Assembly (NCBI GenBank): GCA_003024175.1
Contig: MDYQ01000094.1
Span: 62,001-126,000 of the forward strand
DNA: 64,000 bases
Reading direction: 5' to 3'
Source: Planoprotostelium fungivorum
Lineage: Eukaryota; Evosea; Variosea; Cavosteliida; Cavosteliaceae
Shown here piece by piece: positions 45,893-58,192 of the stretch (position 1 is its first letter; every line of letters begins with the position of its first letter). The translations under genes and the position numbers were made by a program. Under the pieces are notes generated by a model. That model ran no database searches. It worked only from the letters and a program-made list of their open reading frames with translations, and was not told the DNA's origin.

Positions 45893-48800
45893 ATGTCCGA
45901 CTCTGGACATAGCGATGACGATTCGGTCGAATCGGACGATAACAACTACAAGGAGGACGATTTTGTCGTCGCCGACGATATAGAAGAGGAACCCGAGGCT
46001 CCCACTGAAGGCGGAGGGGAAGAGAAAGAGAAGAAGAAGAAAAAGAAGAAGAGGAGGGAGCCTAGAGGTCTCGATGAAGATGATCTCACGTTGCTGATGG
46101 ATCATGGTTACAAAGTCAATCGAAGCGCAAGCGGGGGAGGCCGTCTGAAGAGATTGAAGAAGAATGTTGTAGACGAAGAAGACGATGTGGAAGACCTTGC
46201 CCCAGAGACATTCAGTAAAACTTTGAAGGAAAAATTATTCAGTTCCGTAGATGGTGACGGTGCGTAATGATTTTGCATTGGAGAAGGAAAATGGCCTCAT
46301 GCCAACCTCTTCTCCAGGAGATAACGTCATAGAGGAAGCCCCCGCGCCCATCGAGGAAGATGATAATCTCTCAGAAGAAGACAGTGATTTGGATGGAATG
46401 GGTGATTTCATCGAAGAGACCGATGCCTACGGAAATGTCATCGAGAGGGAGAGGAAGAAGAAGAACAGGAACAGGAACCGTTCCAACATCACATCAGTTC
46501 AAATGAGAGAGGCCAATGCCCTCTTTGGGGGTTACGAAGACTTTGCCAATCAGGATTACGAAGCGAGTTTCATCATCATCTCTCATGTTCCATCGATCCA
46601 TCGTATCTCTCACAATTCATCTTTCATCACGTCATTCCATCATCACATTGCTCGATAAAGATGAACAGAAATCATTTCGATATCTATTTTATTTGATTTT
46701 AATGTTTTGCAGTATGATGAAGATGGACAACCCAAGCCAGAGAAGGCTCCAAGCTTGACCGAACAATTCGAACCCGCCGTGTTAGCCGAGAGGTACATCA
46801 CTGCCGAAGACGATCAGATCAGAGCTTTAGACATACCAGAGAGACTGCAAGTGTGTAGACTCATCATCACATCATCCGTGATGCGATCCATGATGCATCA
46901 TCTGTTCTCCCCTCTCGAAACTTTCACTGATTCTCCTCCAGCGTCGTCTACTCGAGAGAGGAGAAGAAGATCAAGAGTCTGAAAAGTTTGGCTCGGAGCT
47001 CATGCGTGAATCTCACTGGATCTACAAACACTATTTCGCTCACATTCCTGAATACCGAGCCCCCGCCGACAAGGAAGTCATGAGCAAGATCTGCACAGTC
47101 CTCGACTACATGAGACGAGACCATTTAGAGGTGCCTTTCATCTGGCAGTACAAGAAGGACTATTTCACCTTGTCCGTCCATTCGAACGTCAGCTTCAAGA
47201 ACGACGACCTGTGGAACATCTACGATGGTGACGGAAAATGGCTCCACCTGCAGAAGGCGAAGGACAGATGTACCGTCAACTACAAAGATGAAAATCGATA
47301 CCAAGGAGACAGAGAGAAGTACCTGGAGGTGTTGAGAGATGCAGACACGGAGACGGACGTTCAAGATCTATTCGCCCACTGGTACATTCATTCTGAAGAC
47401 GATGCGACGCAGCCGACAAAGAGGGCAGTGAGGAGAGATATGTACAGGTACTGCAAGAAGACAGGTATCACGGGGTTTCTGAAGGTGGGAACACGCGTGG
47501 AGCATCCGTGGAGAATCCGTGGGACTGACTTACGTAGCATTACGGTATCACGGCGGCTCAATTTGGAACGAACGTGACGAGCAACGTGCCGATTTACGTC
47601 TCTCGCGACGAAGAGAAGGAGCCCGCGGATTACGCTTACGAATATTCGACTCCAGAGTTCAACAGCGTCGAGAAGATATTAGACGGTGAGGTTCATCTCA
47701 TGATCATCGTCTCATCTTCATGATGATGATCATCGTCTCATCATCATGATCATCGAGTGTTGACTTTCTCTCAGCTGCCCGATCCGCCGCCGCACAAGAG
47801 ATCGCGTGTGATCCCCACGTCAGACGAGGTGTCCGACAAGTCTACAACATCCAGGCAGTGGTGAGTCCCCCGACGTACCGTACGTCTCATCCCACCAGGT
47901 CTCCACTTTTCCCACCGAGAAGGGAAAACAGATCGATCCTTATCATCAGTACAGGAGGCTTATCCGCATCGATAAGAAGCCGGTAGCCCTCTTCTCGGAC
48001 AACACGGACTGGCTGTCACTTGTCAAGGTGACAGACAGAAAAGTGACATGTGACTGACAGGTGAAAGGCTGAGAAGGAAGGATTCCTCACCATCAAGATC
48101 GGCCTCTTGGATAACACGTACCGCCCGGACGAACTGGCGATGGACTACGATCCCAAGTGAGTAAAAATTCATCCAGTTTTCTCATCGTGACGTCATCACT
48201 CACCGGAAGAATAGATCTTCCGACGTCGATTTCGGAGGAATTCTGGCGGAATCGGAGAAATTGTACTTGTCTATGGGGACTTCAATCGTGAGTCAGTCGT
48301 GGAACGAAGAGAGGAGGAAGGTACTCAAAGAGGCTCTCTCCAAGCATCTCTTTCCTCTCTTTGAGAAGGAGCTGCGTCACTCCCTCTTCGAACAAGCGCA
48401 GCAGAAGGTATTGAACCACGTGACCGAAGAGTGAGTTCTTCATCATTCGTCATGACGCGATGATGATCGTGATGTCATCACACGATGATCATCATCACAT
48501 CATCTCATACACGATCATCACATCATCATCTCATCACACGATCATCACATCATCATCTCATCACACGATCATCACATCATCATCTCATACACGATCATCA
48601 CATCATCATCACTACCCCTTCTCACCTCCACAGCCTCACAAAGAAGCTCCTCCGTGGTCCATACGTCCCCCCCAGCACGAACGAGCAACAAGAACACGAC
48701 ATCACCGTCCTTGCCATCGCCGCAGGTATAGACAACGAGCCCACCTTCTGCGTTTTACTCGACGGCCACGGAAACGTATCGGCCACTCTGAAGCTCAGCT

Positions 48801-51800
48801 ACATCACCATGAGAGGTAACGACAGCCGCAAAGACAAGGAGAAATCAGATATCCACGCTTTCATCATCAACAACGAACCGATGGTCATCGCTATCGGGGC
48901 CGATCCAGAAGCCAAGGGGGTGTATGACATGCTGTGGGAGGTGAGAGATTTGAAGGAAATTTCGGAGAAACGGAAGAATGACGGGAGAATAGATGACGAA
49001 GGAGATCCACGAGCAGAGAGAATTACCCGAGATGATCCACGTGGCTTACGTTGATCCGGAGGTGCCCAGGATATTTCAAAATTCAAATCGCGCGCGAAGT
49101 GAATTCCCCGATTTCCCGCCCGTTTTGAGGAGGGCGATCTCGGTCGGTAGATATTTGCAAGATCCTCTCACTGAAATGGCTGCCCTCATGGCAAATGAAT
49201 CGCAAGAGGTGATATCTACAACGATGTAGATCGATGATGTCATACCCTTACGATCATCATCATCACGATCATCGTCATCATCATCACACGATCTTCATCA
49301 CGATGACTGATCTATTTTTAGATCCTCTATATGAAGCTCCACCCTCTACAAGGCATCGTCAACCGAGTCACCCTGAGAGAAACGTGTCAGCGATGTTACA
49401 TCAACGCCATCAATGATATCGGTGTAGACATCAATCGATGTGCATCCGTCAAATTCGCATCGGTCAATCTACAATTCGTCTGTGGTCTGGGCCCGAGAAA
49501 GGCGGTCGGGCTACTCAACGCAATCAACCGAAAGGGTGAGGTCACGTGATCACATCGTCTGGCTGATGAGGATAGGTGGAAGGTTGGCCTACAGAGATGA
49601 ATTAGAAAATATGCTGGGGAATTGTGTCTACACCAATTGTGTCGCTTTTCTGAAGGTAAGACATCTCACTCAAATCCACGCGACACATACGACATCACAC
49701 CCGTACGATACGACATCACGTGACCTCCCCCAGATCACCGAACGCTATGCCAACCGCAACGAAGACATCTTCCCTCTCGATGGAACCCGCATCCACCCGG
49801 ACGATTACGTCTTAGTCAAGAAGATGGCCCGCGACGCCCTCGAAACCGACGACGACAGTGATGGGGTCATCATCAGGCTGTGTCACCAACCGAAACAAAT
49901 GAACGGGATGGACTTGGAGAATTTCGCCTTGGAATTGGACAGGAAGAACAAGAGGAAGAAGAGGACCGTATTGTACTCGATACGAGACGAGATCAACCAC
50001 GGGTACAGGGACTCGAGGGATCCGTACCGTGACTACAGCCCCGAAGAATTGTACAACATGCTGAGCGCGACGGAATCACCCGATCAATTGAGGGTGGGGC
50101 AGCTCGTCACGGGAATCGTCATCGACGTGCGGGATCGGTGTGTGAAATTTCATCGAGATTTCGTTGACATCTCGCAGGATGATACGGTGTCGCCTGGACA
50201 ACAATTTGGTCGGAGCCATCATGCAGAACAACGTGAGCGACAGTGGAAGGCCCATCAGTGATCTGCCCATCAACGTCGGCGATGCGATGCAAGTTCGCAT
50301 CATCAACATCACATCGACGAAAGATCACATGTCCGGGCAGCCCAACACACAAATCGACCTCTCATCGAGATCATCGGTGTTGAACGACACCCACTACGAT
50401 GACGAGGTGCTCAATCAACTGAGACACAGAGACCCGTGAGTCATCTCGATGGATGACATCGTCGATGTCCATCACATCAAGAATCAAATCGTCGATGTGC
50501 ATCGATTGACTCCATCAGTTACATCAAGATCGAAGACTACCGCAACGAGGTCGTGGAGAAGCAGAAGAAGAAGAAGAAGCCAGTGCTGAAGAGACACATC
50601 GACCACCCTCAGTTCCAGAACGTCAATTCGATCGATTCAGAGAAATACCTCGCCGACAAGGACATCGGGGAGGTCGTCATCAGGCCTTCATCCAAGGGTT
50701 ACAATTACTTGACCATCACTCTCAAGTTTTACGATGATCTGTACTGGCACATCAGCGTGAGGGAGGAGAGTAAGAATGCGAACGATCAGCAGGGGCTGGG
50801 GAAGGTGCTGTGTGTGGGAGGGCAGAAGTTTGAGGCATTGGATGAAGTGCTGGTGCGTTACATCACGCCGATGATGGATTATGCCAACGGTGAGACATCG
50901 ATGATTTGATCTCATGCATCACACATCGATTCAGTCTCGTTCATCACATCATCATCATCTCATCATCATCACATCATGACATCATCATGACATCACATCA
51001 TCATGACATCATGACATCATGACATCATGACATCATCATCTCATCATCACATCGTCGTCGATTCACATCTAACAGATCTATTCAAATTCCGTCTCTTCAT
51101 GAAAGGAGAGAGGGATCAAATTGAGGATCGTCTCAGAAAAGACCGCGCGAAAAATCCCTCCCGAATTCCTTACTACATCTCCGTATCTACAACGCGCCGC
51201 GGAAAATTCATCCTCTCTTTCTTGGCTTCCCGCAGCACCTGCATCCACGAGTGGATCACGGTCAACGGAGAGGGTTACCTCTTTCGAGATCAAACGTTTA
51301 AGAAGCCAGAGAAGCTCATCGAATGGTTCAAGAAACACTTTCGAGATGCCGTGCCACAGAGAGCGAAGGAGCAGGTGCCGGAGCCACATCCCAAATCCGG
51401 CGGTTTTGGCGGGAACAGAAATTGGGACGGTTCGCAGAATGGGGAGAATTACAGCCCGTCGAGGGACGTGGGGTACTCGCCCGTGAGAGAGCAGAGCGCG
51501 GGAAATTACGGAAATTGGGGGAACTACAATCAGCCACCTGCAGCCGTCTACAATCAACCAACTCCTGCCGTCTACAACGCGCCACCGAATTACGGCGGCG
51601 GCAACAATTTCCCGCCCAATCCCAACTACCGCGGAAATTTCCGAGGAGATTCCGACCGAAGTTACGGAAATTACGACCAGCCGATGCCAGACTACAACCA
51701 GCCACCCCCGCAGACCAACTGGAACCAGCCTCGTCACAACGACTACCCCCCGCGCGGTGGCGGTGCCCCTCGCTACAACGACAGACATAACGACCGTGGT

Positions 51801-52088
51801 GGTTACCGTGACAACCAACCACCTAGCTACGGTGGAGACAGGGGCGGCGATAGAGGTAACTATGGAGACCGCGGCGGTGGCTATGGAGATCGAGGTAACT
51901 ACGGTGCACCGGCTGGAAACTCGTGGGAAGGTCAGGGACACAGTCAGGGAGGACCTAGAGGCAGCTACGGCGGCAACAGGGGAGGAGGTAGAGGAGGAGA
52001 CAGAGGAGGAGATAGAGGAGGAGACAGGAGGGGAGGAAATGGACAGCGAGAGTCGTGGACATCTGGAGGTTGGGGCTCTTGGGATTAA
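45893..52088 (+). CDS. SPT6: Transcription elongation factor and histone chaperone SPT6
   Basis: Spt6 travels with RNA polymerase II and reassembles nucleosomes. The ATG at 45893 starts a very acidic N-terminus (MSDSGHSDDDSVESDDNNYK) with a K/R run, as in all Spt6. Domains in order: a helical/HTH part (SHWIYKHYFAHIPEYRA, VPFIWQYKKDYF; about 47000-47180), a Tex-like core, a YqgF-like domain (VLAIAAGIDNEPTFCVLLD; about 48710), helix-hairpin-helix (FVCGLGPRKAVGLLNAIN; about 49475), an S1 domain (GQLVTGIVIDV, DNNLVGAIMQNNVSD; about 50100-50340) and tandem SH2 (VVIRPSSKGYNYLTITLKF at about 50670, WHISVREESKN, then the second SH2 near 51080-51350). The C-terminus has YNQP.PAVYN repeats and an RGG tail ending GGWGSWD. 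About twelve short introns, some with long CATCATC runs. The stop is at 52086-52088. Confidence 0.96.
48484..48612. repeat. 27-bp tandem repeat in an SPT6 intron
   Basis: Units of the form ATCATCACATCATCATCTCA plus TCACACG recur four to five times. This is an intron of SPT6 between the exon ending near 48430 and the exon starting near 48633. The repeats are in sense orientation. Confidence 0.88.
50936..51062. repeat. CATCATGACATCATC repeat in an SPT6 intron
   Basis: CATCATGA and CATCATCAT units run almost without interruption through the intron between the first and second SH2 domains. The sense strand reads CATCATC/CATGACATC. Confidence 0.85.
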
Positions 52089-52213
52089 AGAAAATAAATC
52101 GACATGTGATCGCGTTTGATGATGATCATCACGTCCACCGAAAAGAGTGATCGGACTTTGACCTTATTCGTGTTTGGTATTTATCAATTGTGCGGCCACA
52201 ATCGATCATTCAT

Positions 52214-52663
52214 ATGAACCGATTCCAATTGACCACCGCTCTAGTTTCTATTAAGCGATCACACATTGGCCAGCGGAGGTTTCGTCAGGTGATCATCGAT
52301 CCATCTGATTGACCTCGATCCACAGAGGCACATCGTCTCCAACAACACAACAGCAAGCTGGTGAGAGCCTTGGTTAAAGCAAGATTGCCTTTAGTTAGAT
52401 ATCGCTGCTTTGGACAACGAGCGGACCTGTCAAAGGTGACCAAAAATGTTCTCACAAACAAACACGAGAAAGATCGAGGTCCGATCAGAAGCAATCACAG
52501 CATAATGAGAGAGAATGTGGACGAGCCAAATGACATCACCGCATTTGCTCTCTTAGGTTCATCGGATGTATTTGAAGACTGTAAGATATCAACTGAGGAA
52601 CATTCTATCTCCACAACAGAAACTGAGATCAACGACGAACTTCACACCGGGGTGGTGAGATGA
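52214..52663 (+). CDS. Small basic protein with a presequence-like N-terminus, unknown
   Basis: The ATG at 52214 gives MNRFQLTTALVSIKRSHIGQ RRFRQ, rich in Arg/Ser/Thr and lacking acids, as in mitochondrial targeting peptides. An intron (donor GTGATC at 52289, acceptor AGAG at 52327) keeps the frame into LQQHNSKLVRALVKARLPLV and RCFGQRADLSKVTKNVLTNK, then an acidic second half (MRENVDEPNDITAFALLGSS). The frame stops at 52661-52663. About 124 residues. Alternatively a 41-43 nt intron starting at GTGGTGAG (about 52653) would splice this frame straight into the F-box of the next gene (HTG to NLHDLPAEIL), making one protein. The sequence alone does not decide. Confidence 0.4.
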
Positions 52664-52682
52664 ATCACATTATGTTCGGCTG

Positions 52683-53766
52683 ATGCCAATTAAGAACTTG
52701 CACGATCTACCCGCGGAGATACTGACTGATATTGCCTTCATCCTATACCGTGAACACAACAGCTTCGAAGACATGAAACATCTGGTGAAGAGAGATCGAC
52801 CCACCCACAGATTACTCATCACGAGATAGATCAACGTCAACCGTTTCACGCGAGAATGCCTCAATGGTCTATACCAATGTCAAAAGTGGAGAGACATCAC
52901 CATCGACATTGGTGATTCTCCATTCTGGATGTGGTTTTCAACCACAGATTACGCCAAGTACACGAAGAGCATCGCCTTCAAGTTTGTTCGAAAGACCAGC
53001 GTCCAAGACTTTCTCCCCTCTCTAATGCAGTTCACACAAGTCGAGACGGTCAAAGTGGTGCATCCTCTGACGGACGAACACATGGATAGAGTCTTGGCCA
53101 ATGGAGTCTTCCGTGACTTCTTACATCATTTAAAGTTCATCTTCCCTCTTTTACATCACACGAGTCCGCATGTGAAGAAGATCGAGATGAGACACACTCC
53201 GATCAGCTACATCAAGCAGAAGTGACGTCAATGTCTACATCTCAACTCACTCTAAACGTTTCAGGTGGCCGTCTTTGACTCATCTCAAGATATCTGGACA
53301 TCGTGGTGACGATGAGAGAGACACCATAGACTTTCTCATCGATCATCCGACATTGACCGATCTGCGTATACATGATGTGCCTTCTCACATCCCATCCGAC
53401 TGTCTGCCCCTTCTAAACCATGTCAATCTGACGAAAAAAAGTATCGATGCCGTCTGTGAAGTCATGTCAAACGGTGAAGAGGAGAATTTTCTCGGAAAAA
53501 TGTTGATGACATCATCGTCAGGTCGCTACCGACCCATCAAGAGTCTCAAAATTTTGGGACCCTTAGAATCTGTGCCTAGACAATGGACAGAGCTGAGAGA
53601 ATTTGAAGAGTTAGAGTGAGTGTGAACATGGACGACATCATCATCAGCGGCAGCTGACAAAGTCTATAGCTTGGAATTTATGAACAGAACGATATTGGTT
53701 TGGGCGTTGCAGAGGATTAAGAGGTTGAGTGAGAGGGGTGACGTCGTGTGGACCGCATCGAAATAA
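52683..53766 (+). CDS. F-box protein with a leucine-rich C-terminal part
   Basis: The ATG at 52683 gives MPIKNLHDLPAEILTDIAFI, a standard F-box start (LP.EIL..I). An in-frame TAG at 52827 is explained by a 45-nt intron (donor GTGAAGAG at 52785, acceptor GATAG), which joins FEDMKHL to INVNRFTRECLNGLYQCQKW. Later segments are YTKSIAFKFVRKTSVQDFL, TQVETVKVVHPLTDEHMD, WPSLTHLKISGHRGDDE, HPTLTDLRIHDVPSHIP, PIKSLKILGPLESVPRQW and LEFMNRTILVWALQRIKR, an irregular leucine-rich-like solenoid suited to substrate binding. The stop TAA at 53764-53766 is followed at once by an AATAAAGG polyadenylation-like signal. About 310 residues. The start may instead be upstream, fused with the preceding small frame. 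Confidence 0.7.
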
Positions 53767-54075
53767 AGGAACCAACGAAACTCGATTTCACACTCGTGAT
53801 CCGTGATACCGCCAACATCAAACTGCTAGTCAGACTCCATGATGGACGCAGATCACGCAGACATGTGCCGTAACTCTCAAAATTCGAGTGCGATTGAAGA
53901 GACATTTGGACTGCATCGAGCGTGGAAAGTTGACCGTAAATGGACATCTTTAGCTAGTGCCTGGAAGGAAGAGGTTCGTGTCTAAAAAGAATGGTGTTTT
54001 CGATCCGAGAGTAATTTGAGGTGGCTCGTTGTTTTTTAAATCAACTTGTCAACTGCTGGAGCCGGCTCGTCAAGG
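53767..54075. other. Intergenic region, no gene seen
   Basis: This 309-bp gap lies between two plus-strand genes. It should hold the terminator of the F-box gene and the promoter of the surface-protein gene. No gene-like structure. Confidence 0.5.
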
Positions 54076-57000
54076 ATGAACAGCCGCCTGTTCATCCTCT
54101 TTATCCTCTTCGTATCCGCCTCTGCTCAATGCATGCGGTACGGGCGGTGTGATTCGCTCTTATTCGCAGATGATAGCTGCTGGAGGTGTGGACATGTACC
54201 CTGGAACGAGCCCGGAGAGATCGCACAAGTCTATGACAATGGAGCCCAAGTCCTTTTCGATAGACCCATCCGTCTCAACAGCTCGCTGGTCACGGGCAGG
54301 TGATGGTGTTCCGATAGAAAAGAAGTCTGATTGATTCGATCAGCAACTACTTCATCTTCAATCGACCGGGCTACAACGTCTATTTCACCGAATGGAACTG
54401 CACAGCGACCAGAGCTATTGGGAGCAGTGAGTATGAGGAAACAGCTGTGGCCTGACTCTTTACAGTTGCGAACAGTTTTGGGGTCCTGGGAAGTTCACTC
54501 AGTGTCGGGCGAGCCGTTCTCTATAGTGAGGGATCACATTCGCCACATCACACCTCATTTTTTTCTGATCCACCTCACAGACGGAACGGGGGACAATCTT
54601 CGTTTTACCATTCGAGAGTATGCAGAGTTCCAGGGTTTCGCATTGGGTGGCTGTCTCTTGTATAATTACGGCACACTCATTTATGGACCCAACTCATACA
54701 ACAACATCGTCGTCAGGTCGACCGTCTATAACTATGGAAATCTCGTCACGGTCAACGGCACATTCATGGGATTCGGTCAATCGACATTGCAGAATTACGG
54801 ACAGATTCACATCGAAGGAGTTGTGAGTTCACCTCTCGACTTGATCGATGCATCCTATCACGTCACTCCATGTATATCCATGGCCATCGAATCATCCATC
54901 GTATCACATCACCATCTTCGAATGTCCATCTCATCTCACATTCTTCAGACGTGGTGGGAGAAGGTATCCATCAACAACTCGAACGGCACCATCTACGTCA
55001 ACCAGGAGCTCACCATGATGGACCCCCCGGCCAACTTGCTCGGAGGTCGTATCTACCTCAACGCCACACTCTATCTACCTTACGGTTGGTTCTACTGGTT
55101 TCCCGATGTCTTCCAATCTCTCAACGGCAACGTAAGTGTGACACCGTCTCATGCATCATGATGACATGAGAAAAGATCCAATACGTCCTGTGTAGCAACT
55201 TACACGCTTCTTATTTCCAGAGAGATACAGTATTGAAGGGCATCTATCTAGAAGCAGCTGCCGCTTCTATCTATCACGGTAATTCTTCTGTTACCGTGGA
55301 TCAGCTCTATCTGCATGACAACAGGATGAATGGTACCCTCACATTCATCTCGAACAATATGACGCTGGCGAGCATGACTGTCCTTGCGAACGCATCATCA
55401 GTCATGCAGAGCTCGAACGGAAAGATACAGGCAGACATCAATGTCAACGGCCTTCTTAACCTGACGGGTGAGGAAATTTCACGGAACATTCACCGAAATT
55501 TCCAGGAAATTTCCTCAGCGCGGCAAATTTTCTCGGCGGCGGTGCGTTGACCGCGGATACCCTCATCGTCTTACCTGGCACGAATAATTGGTCCGTACGC
55601 AATGGAGTGAACGTGAACAATCTCATTCTATCGGATCGTGGAACGATGAGTGACAATGTCGGTACCTTCTACAACGGCAGCACGTCCTCTCTACCTCTCC
55701 TGCAGATCACAACACAGGTGATGTAGATCACGTGACCGAAATTGACGCTACGTAGACGAACGTCAAGAAATTATCCGTGAGGGTGTCGAAATTACCCGAC
55801 GAACCGTGGAACCAGCCGGTACAGCTCTTGAATGGAGCCAACATTTTCGTGGAAAATTCACAAGTGATCGACAGCACACTTTGCTTCGGCTCCCACGTCA
55901 GCAAGACCGACTCGGGTGAAATTTCGCGGAAATTTCACGTCACGTTCACAGAAATTTCTCACATCCACGGACAGGTTACGAATTGAGATACGAGGCACCT
56001 TCCTTCACAAACATATCTCCCGTACAATATTTCCACGGTCAGGGTAGTACTATCGATCTACAATGGGCATCTCTTACTCTGTGTGGTGGCTTCGTACCGA
56101 AATACGATTTGTATTTCAACTCGAGCCTAGTGGGCACGGCGGGTGGGTTGACACGAGGCCTCGCCTGTAATGACGTGTGGCAGTTTTCGATGGAAATTCC
56201 GTGAGCTTTCCCAGCTCAGTCATCGATGCTTGTGGTGGTAACGTCACGATCCGTACGCAGTTCTCTTCATCCAGGTGATATTCTCTTCTACTATCATTCT
56301 GATTTTATTCTTCACTTTTCCCATCCTGCAGACATTCCACGACAAGTCCATTCGAATTCGTCTCTGACATTCTTCATCAGATATCCTTCGTTGGTTCTAT
56401 CTCAAGACATACTCGTCTCTGTTCTAGGTTCAGCGATGATGTCAGACATCCACTTGGACCTGGGTTTCTCTGTCATACAAGACGGTACCTCCTTAACGGT
56501 GAGAGGACTCGTTGAAAATTGGTAGAGAACTCGAAGTTGACTCGTTGTAGATGACGTACAAGGAAGACAACGTCCAATGGCCTTGTAACACTCAGCCCAC
56601 CGGAGTTTTCTTGGAAATGTCCGCGGCAGGCACCAACAATACGAAGGTGACTGGTTGTAGATGGAGAAAGCACTGACGTGCAGTAGACGAGATTTCCTTG
56701 GAATTCCCCAGCGAAAGCACAGCTGCCCAGATGTCAGTTGACCACACTGAAGGCAGGAGTGACCTTACAGCTCCAATCCAATTCTTATGATACTGTTACC
56801 CAGGAGCTGGGACAAGTTCTCTACATCAGGTGCAATCTATTCTTCGTGATTCACAACTGTTTCTGTGTTTTTCATATTCTCTCACGATTGATCGAGCGAT
56901 TTCTATTCCCTTTCTCACATGAGAAATGAGACGTGTCAATCTTTATTTTAATCTTTTTATTTCAGGGAACCAGTACACACTTATCCCATCGTCAAGGTGA

Positions 57001-57885
57001 CTCGTTTCATTCACACATCGATTCTGATGACATCATCAGACATATAACAACACAGCCTCCTTCTACTGGTCCTCTCCTTTCCAATGCGATTGTACCTCCA
57101 TGCTATCCGATCAGTACCTCAACGTCACTCTCAACGGAGACGCGAAATTTCTCAGAAAAATCAGTGATGACGTCACCATCGACGCCGCCCTCCACGCTGA
57201 TGACGTCATCACCCTCACCTATAATTTGGTCTGCGTCTACTCCAACGAGACCCTCTCGTCACAATTGTCGACACGCAACGTCAGCCTCTCCAGTCCACCC
57301 CCGACCACGGTGAGACACTCTCCCCTGTCGACATTGTTTCACACGGTGCAGGACGTAAGGGTGGGATTCAACAGCGACATCAACTCTTCACAGCTGGTCG
57401 AGTTGGTGTCCTCCGTCTTAGGCACGGAAGACGAAGCTGTTCGCGTCAAGTCGTGGCAGGTCTTATCTGCGAAACGCAGCGCTCATGTCATGAGCTCCAT
57501 CAGCTTCATGGACGGAAGGATGTCTAAAGATGCCGCCGCGGCCAAGTTCCGCTCGCTGGCTCGACAGCAGATGAATGGAGGAGAAGACAAGTTTGCCGAG
57601 GTCGCCGGCAGCATGGACGTCCCCACCATCATCATCACCTTCATCGATGACGATCTGACGTCTGCATCGACATCAGCAACATCATCATCTTCCATCAGCG
57701 ACACGTCTGAAGTTCAGCCGACTTTCGGACAGATCGATGAAGGCGGGAAACTGAAGAAAGGACAAGTGGCGGGAATTGTAATTGGGACTCTGGCGGGAGT
57801 TGGAGTTTTGGGAGCCGCCGCGGTGGTCATTGTCTTGAGAAAGAGGCAACAGAAAGCGAAGGCCGCCAGCGATTATGATATGTAA
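54076..57885 (+). CDS. Large type I surface protein with NYG repeats, unknown family
   Basis: The ATG at 54076 starts a signal peptide, MNSRLFILFILFVSASAQC. A Cys-containing N-terminal unit follows (MRYGRCDSLLFADDSCWRCG). Next is a repetitive beta-solenoid-like region in which NYG or similar recurs about every 20 residues: GCLLYNYGTLIYGPNSYNN, STVYNYGNLVTVNGTFMGFG and STLQNYGQIHIEGV. Further exons are Asn/Ser/Thr-rich with many N-glycosylation sequons (YLEAAAASIYHGNSSVTVDQ, NNMTLASMTVLANASSV, FTNISPVQYFHGQG). A membrane-proximal globular part contains VRVGFNSDINSSQLVELVSS, KSWQVLSAKRSAHVMSSISF and PTIIITFIDDD. One TM helix, GIVIGTLAGVGVLGAAAVVIV, precedes a basic tail ending ASDYDM. About 15 exons. 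It is probably an adhesion or recognition receptor, by topology. Confidence 0.78.
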
Positions 57886-58192
57886 CAATAGAACATGGTA
57901 TTGGAATGTCTTTTTAGATCATCAAGTGCATGTGATGTGATGAGGTGTTACGATGTGTGATGGAGAGGTGTGATGGTTTGTGAAGATGTTTTGTGACGGT
58001 GCGATGACAAGATGAGTGATGGAGAGAAGGGGGAGAGGAGGTACTTGTCAAGAATCATTTTTTATTCTCTTACAACAACAGACACAGACACACTCTCTCA
58101 GTAGACATTTGACGTACTGAGAGTAAAAGCGTCCTCGAAGAAAGTCTTTGCATCCTTCTGTCCTGTCCTCTCTTCAGCTCATCGTCCCATCA
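57886..58192. other. Convergent intergenic region, no gene seen
   Basis: This 307-bp gap lies between the 3' ends of the surface-protein gene (+) and the kelch gene (-). It contains GATGTGATG-rich sequence and TTTTTTATT near 58058. Both 3' UTRs are expected here. Confidence 0.5.

Noticed and set aside
51078-51941. A 287-codon minus-strand open frame under the SPT6 C-terminus
   Set aside because: It is antisense to the RGG/YNQP tail. Biased codons there leave the opposite strand open. It has no domain, and SPT6 on the plus strand is certain.
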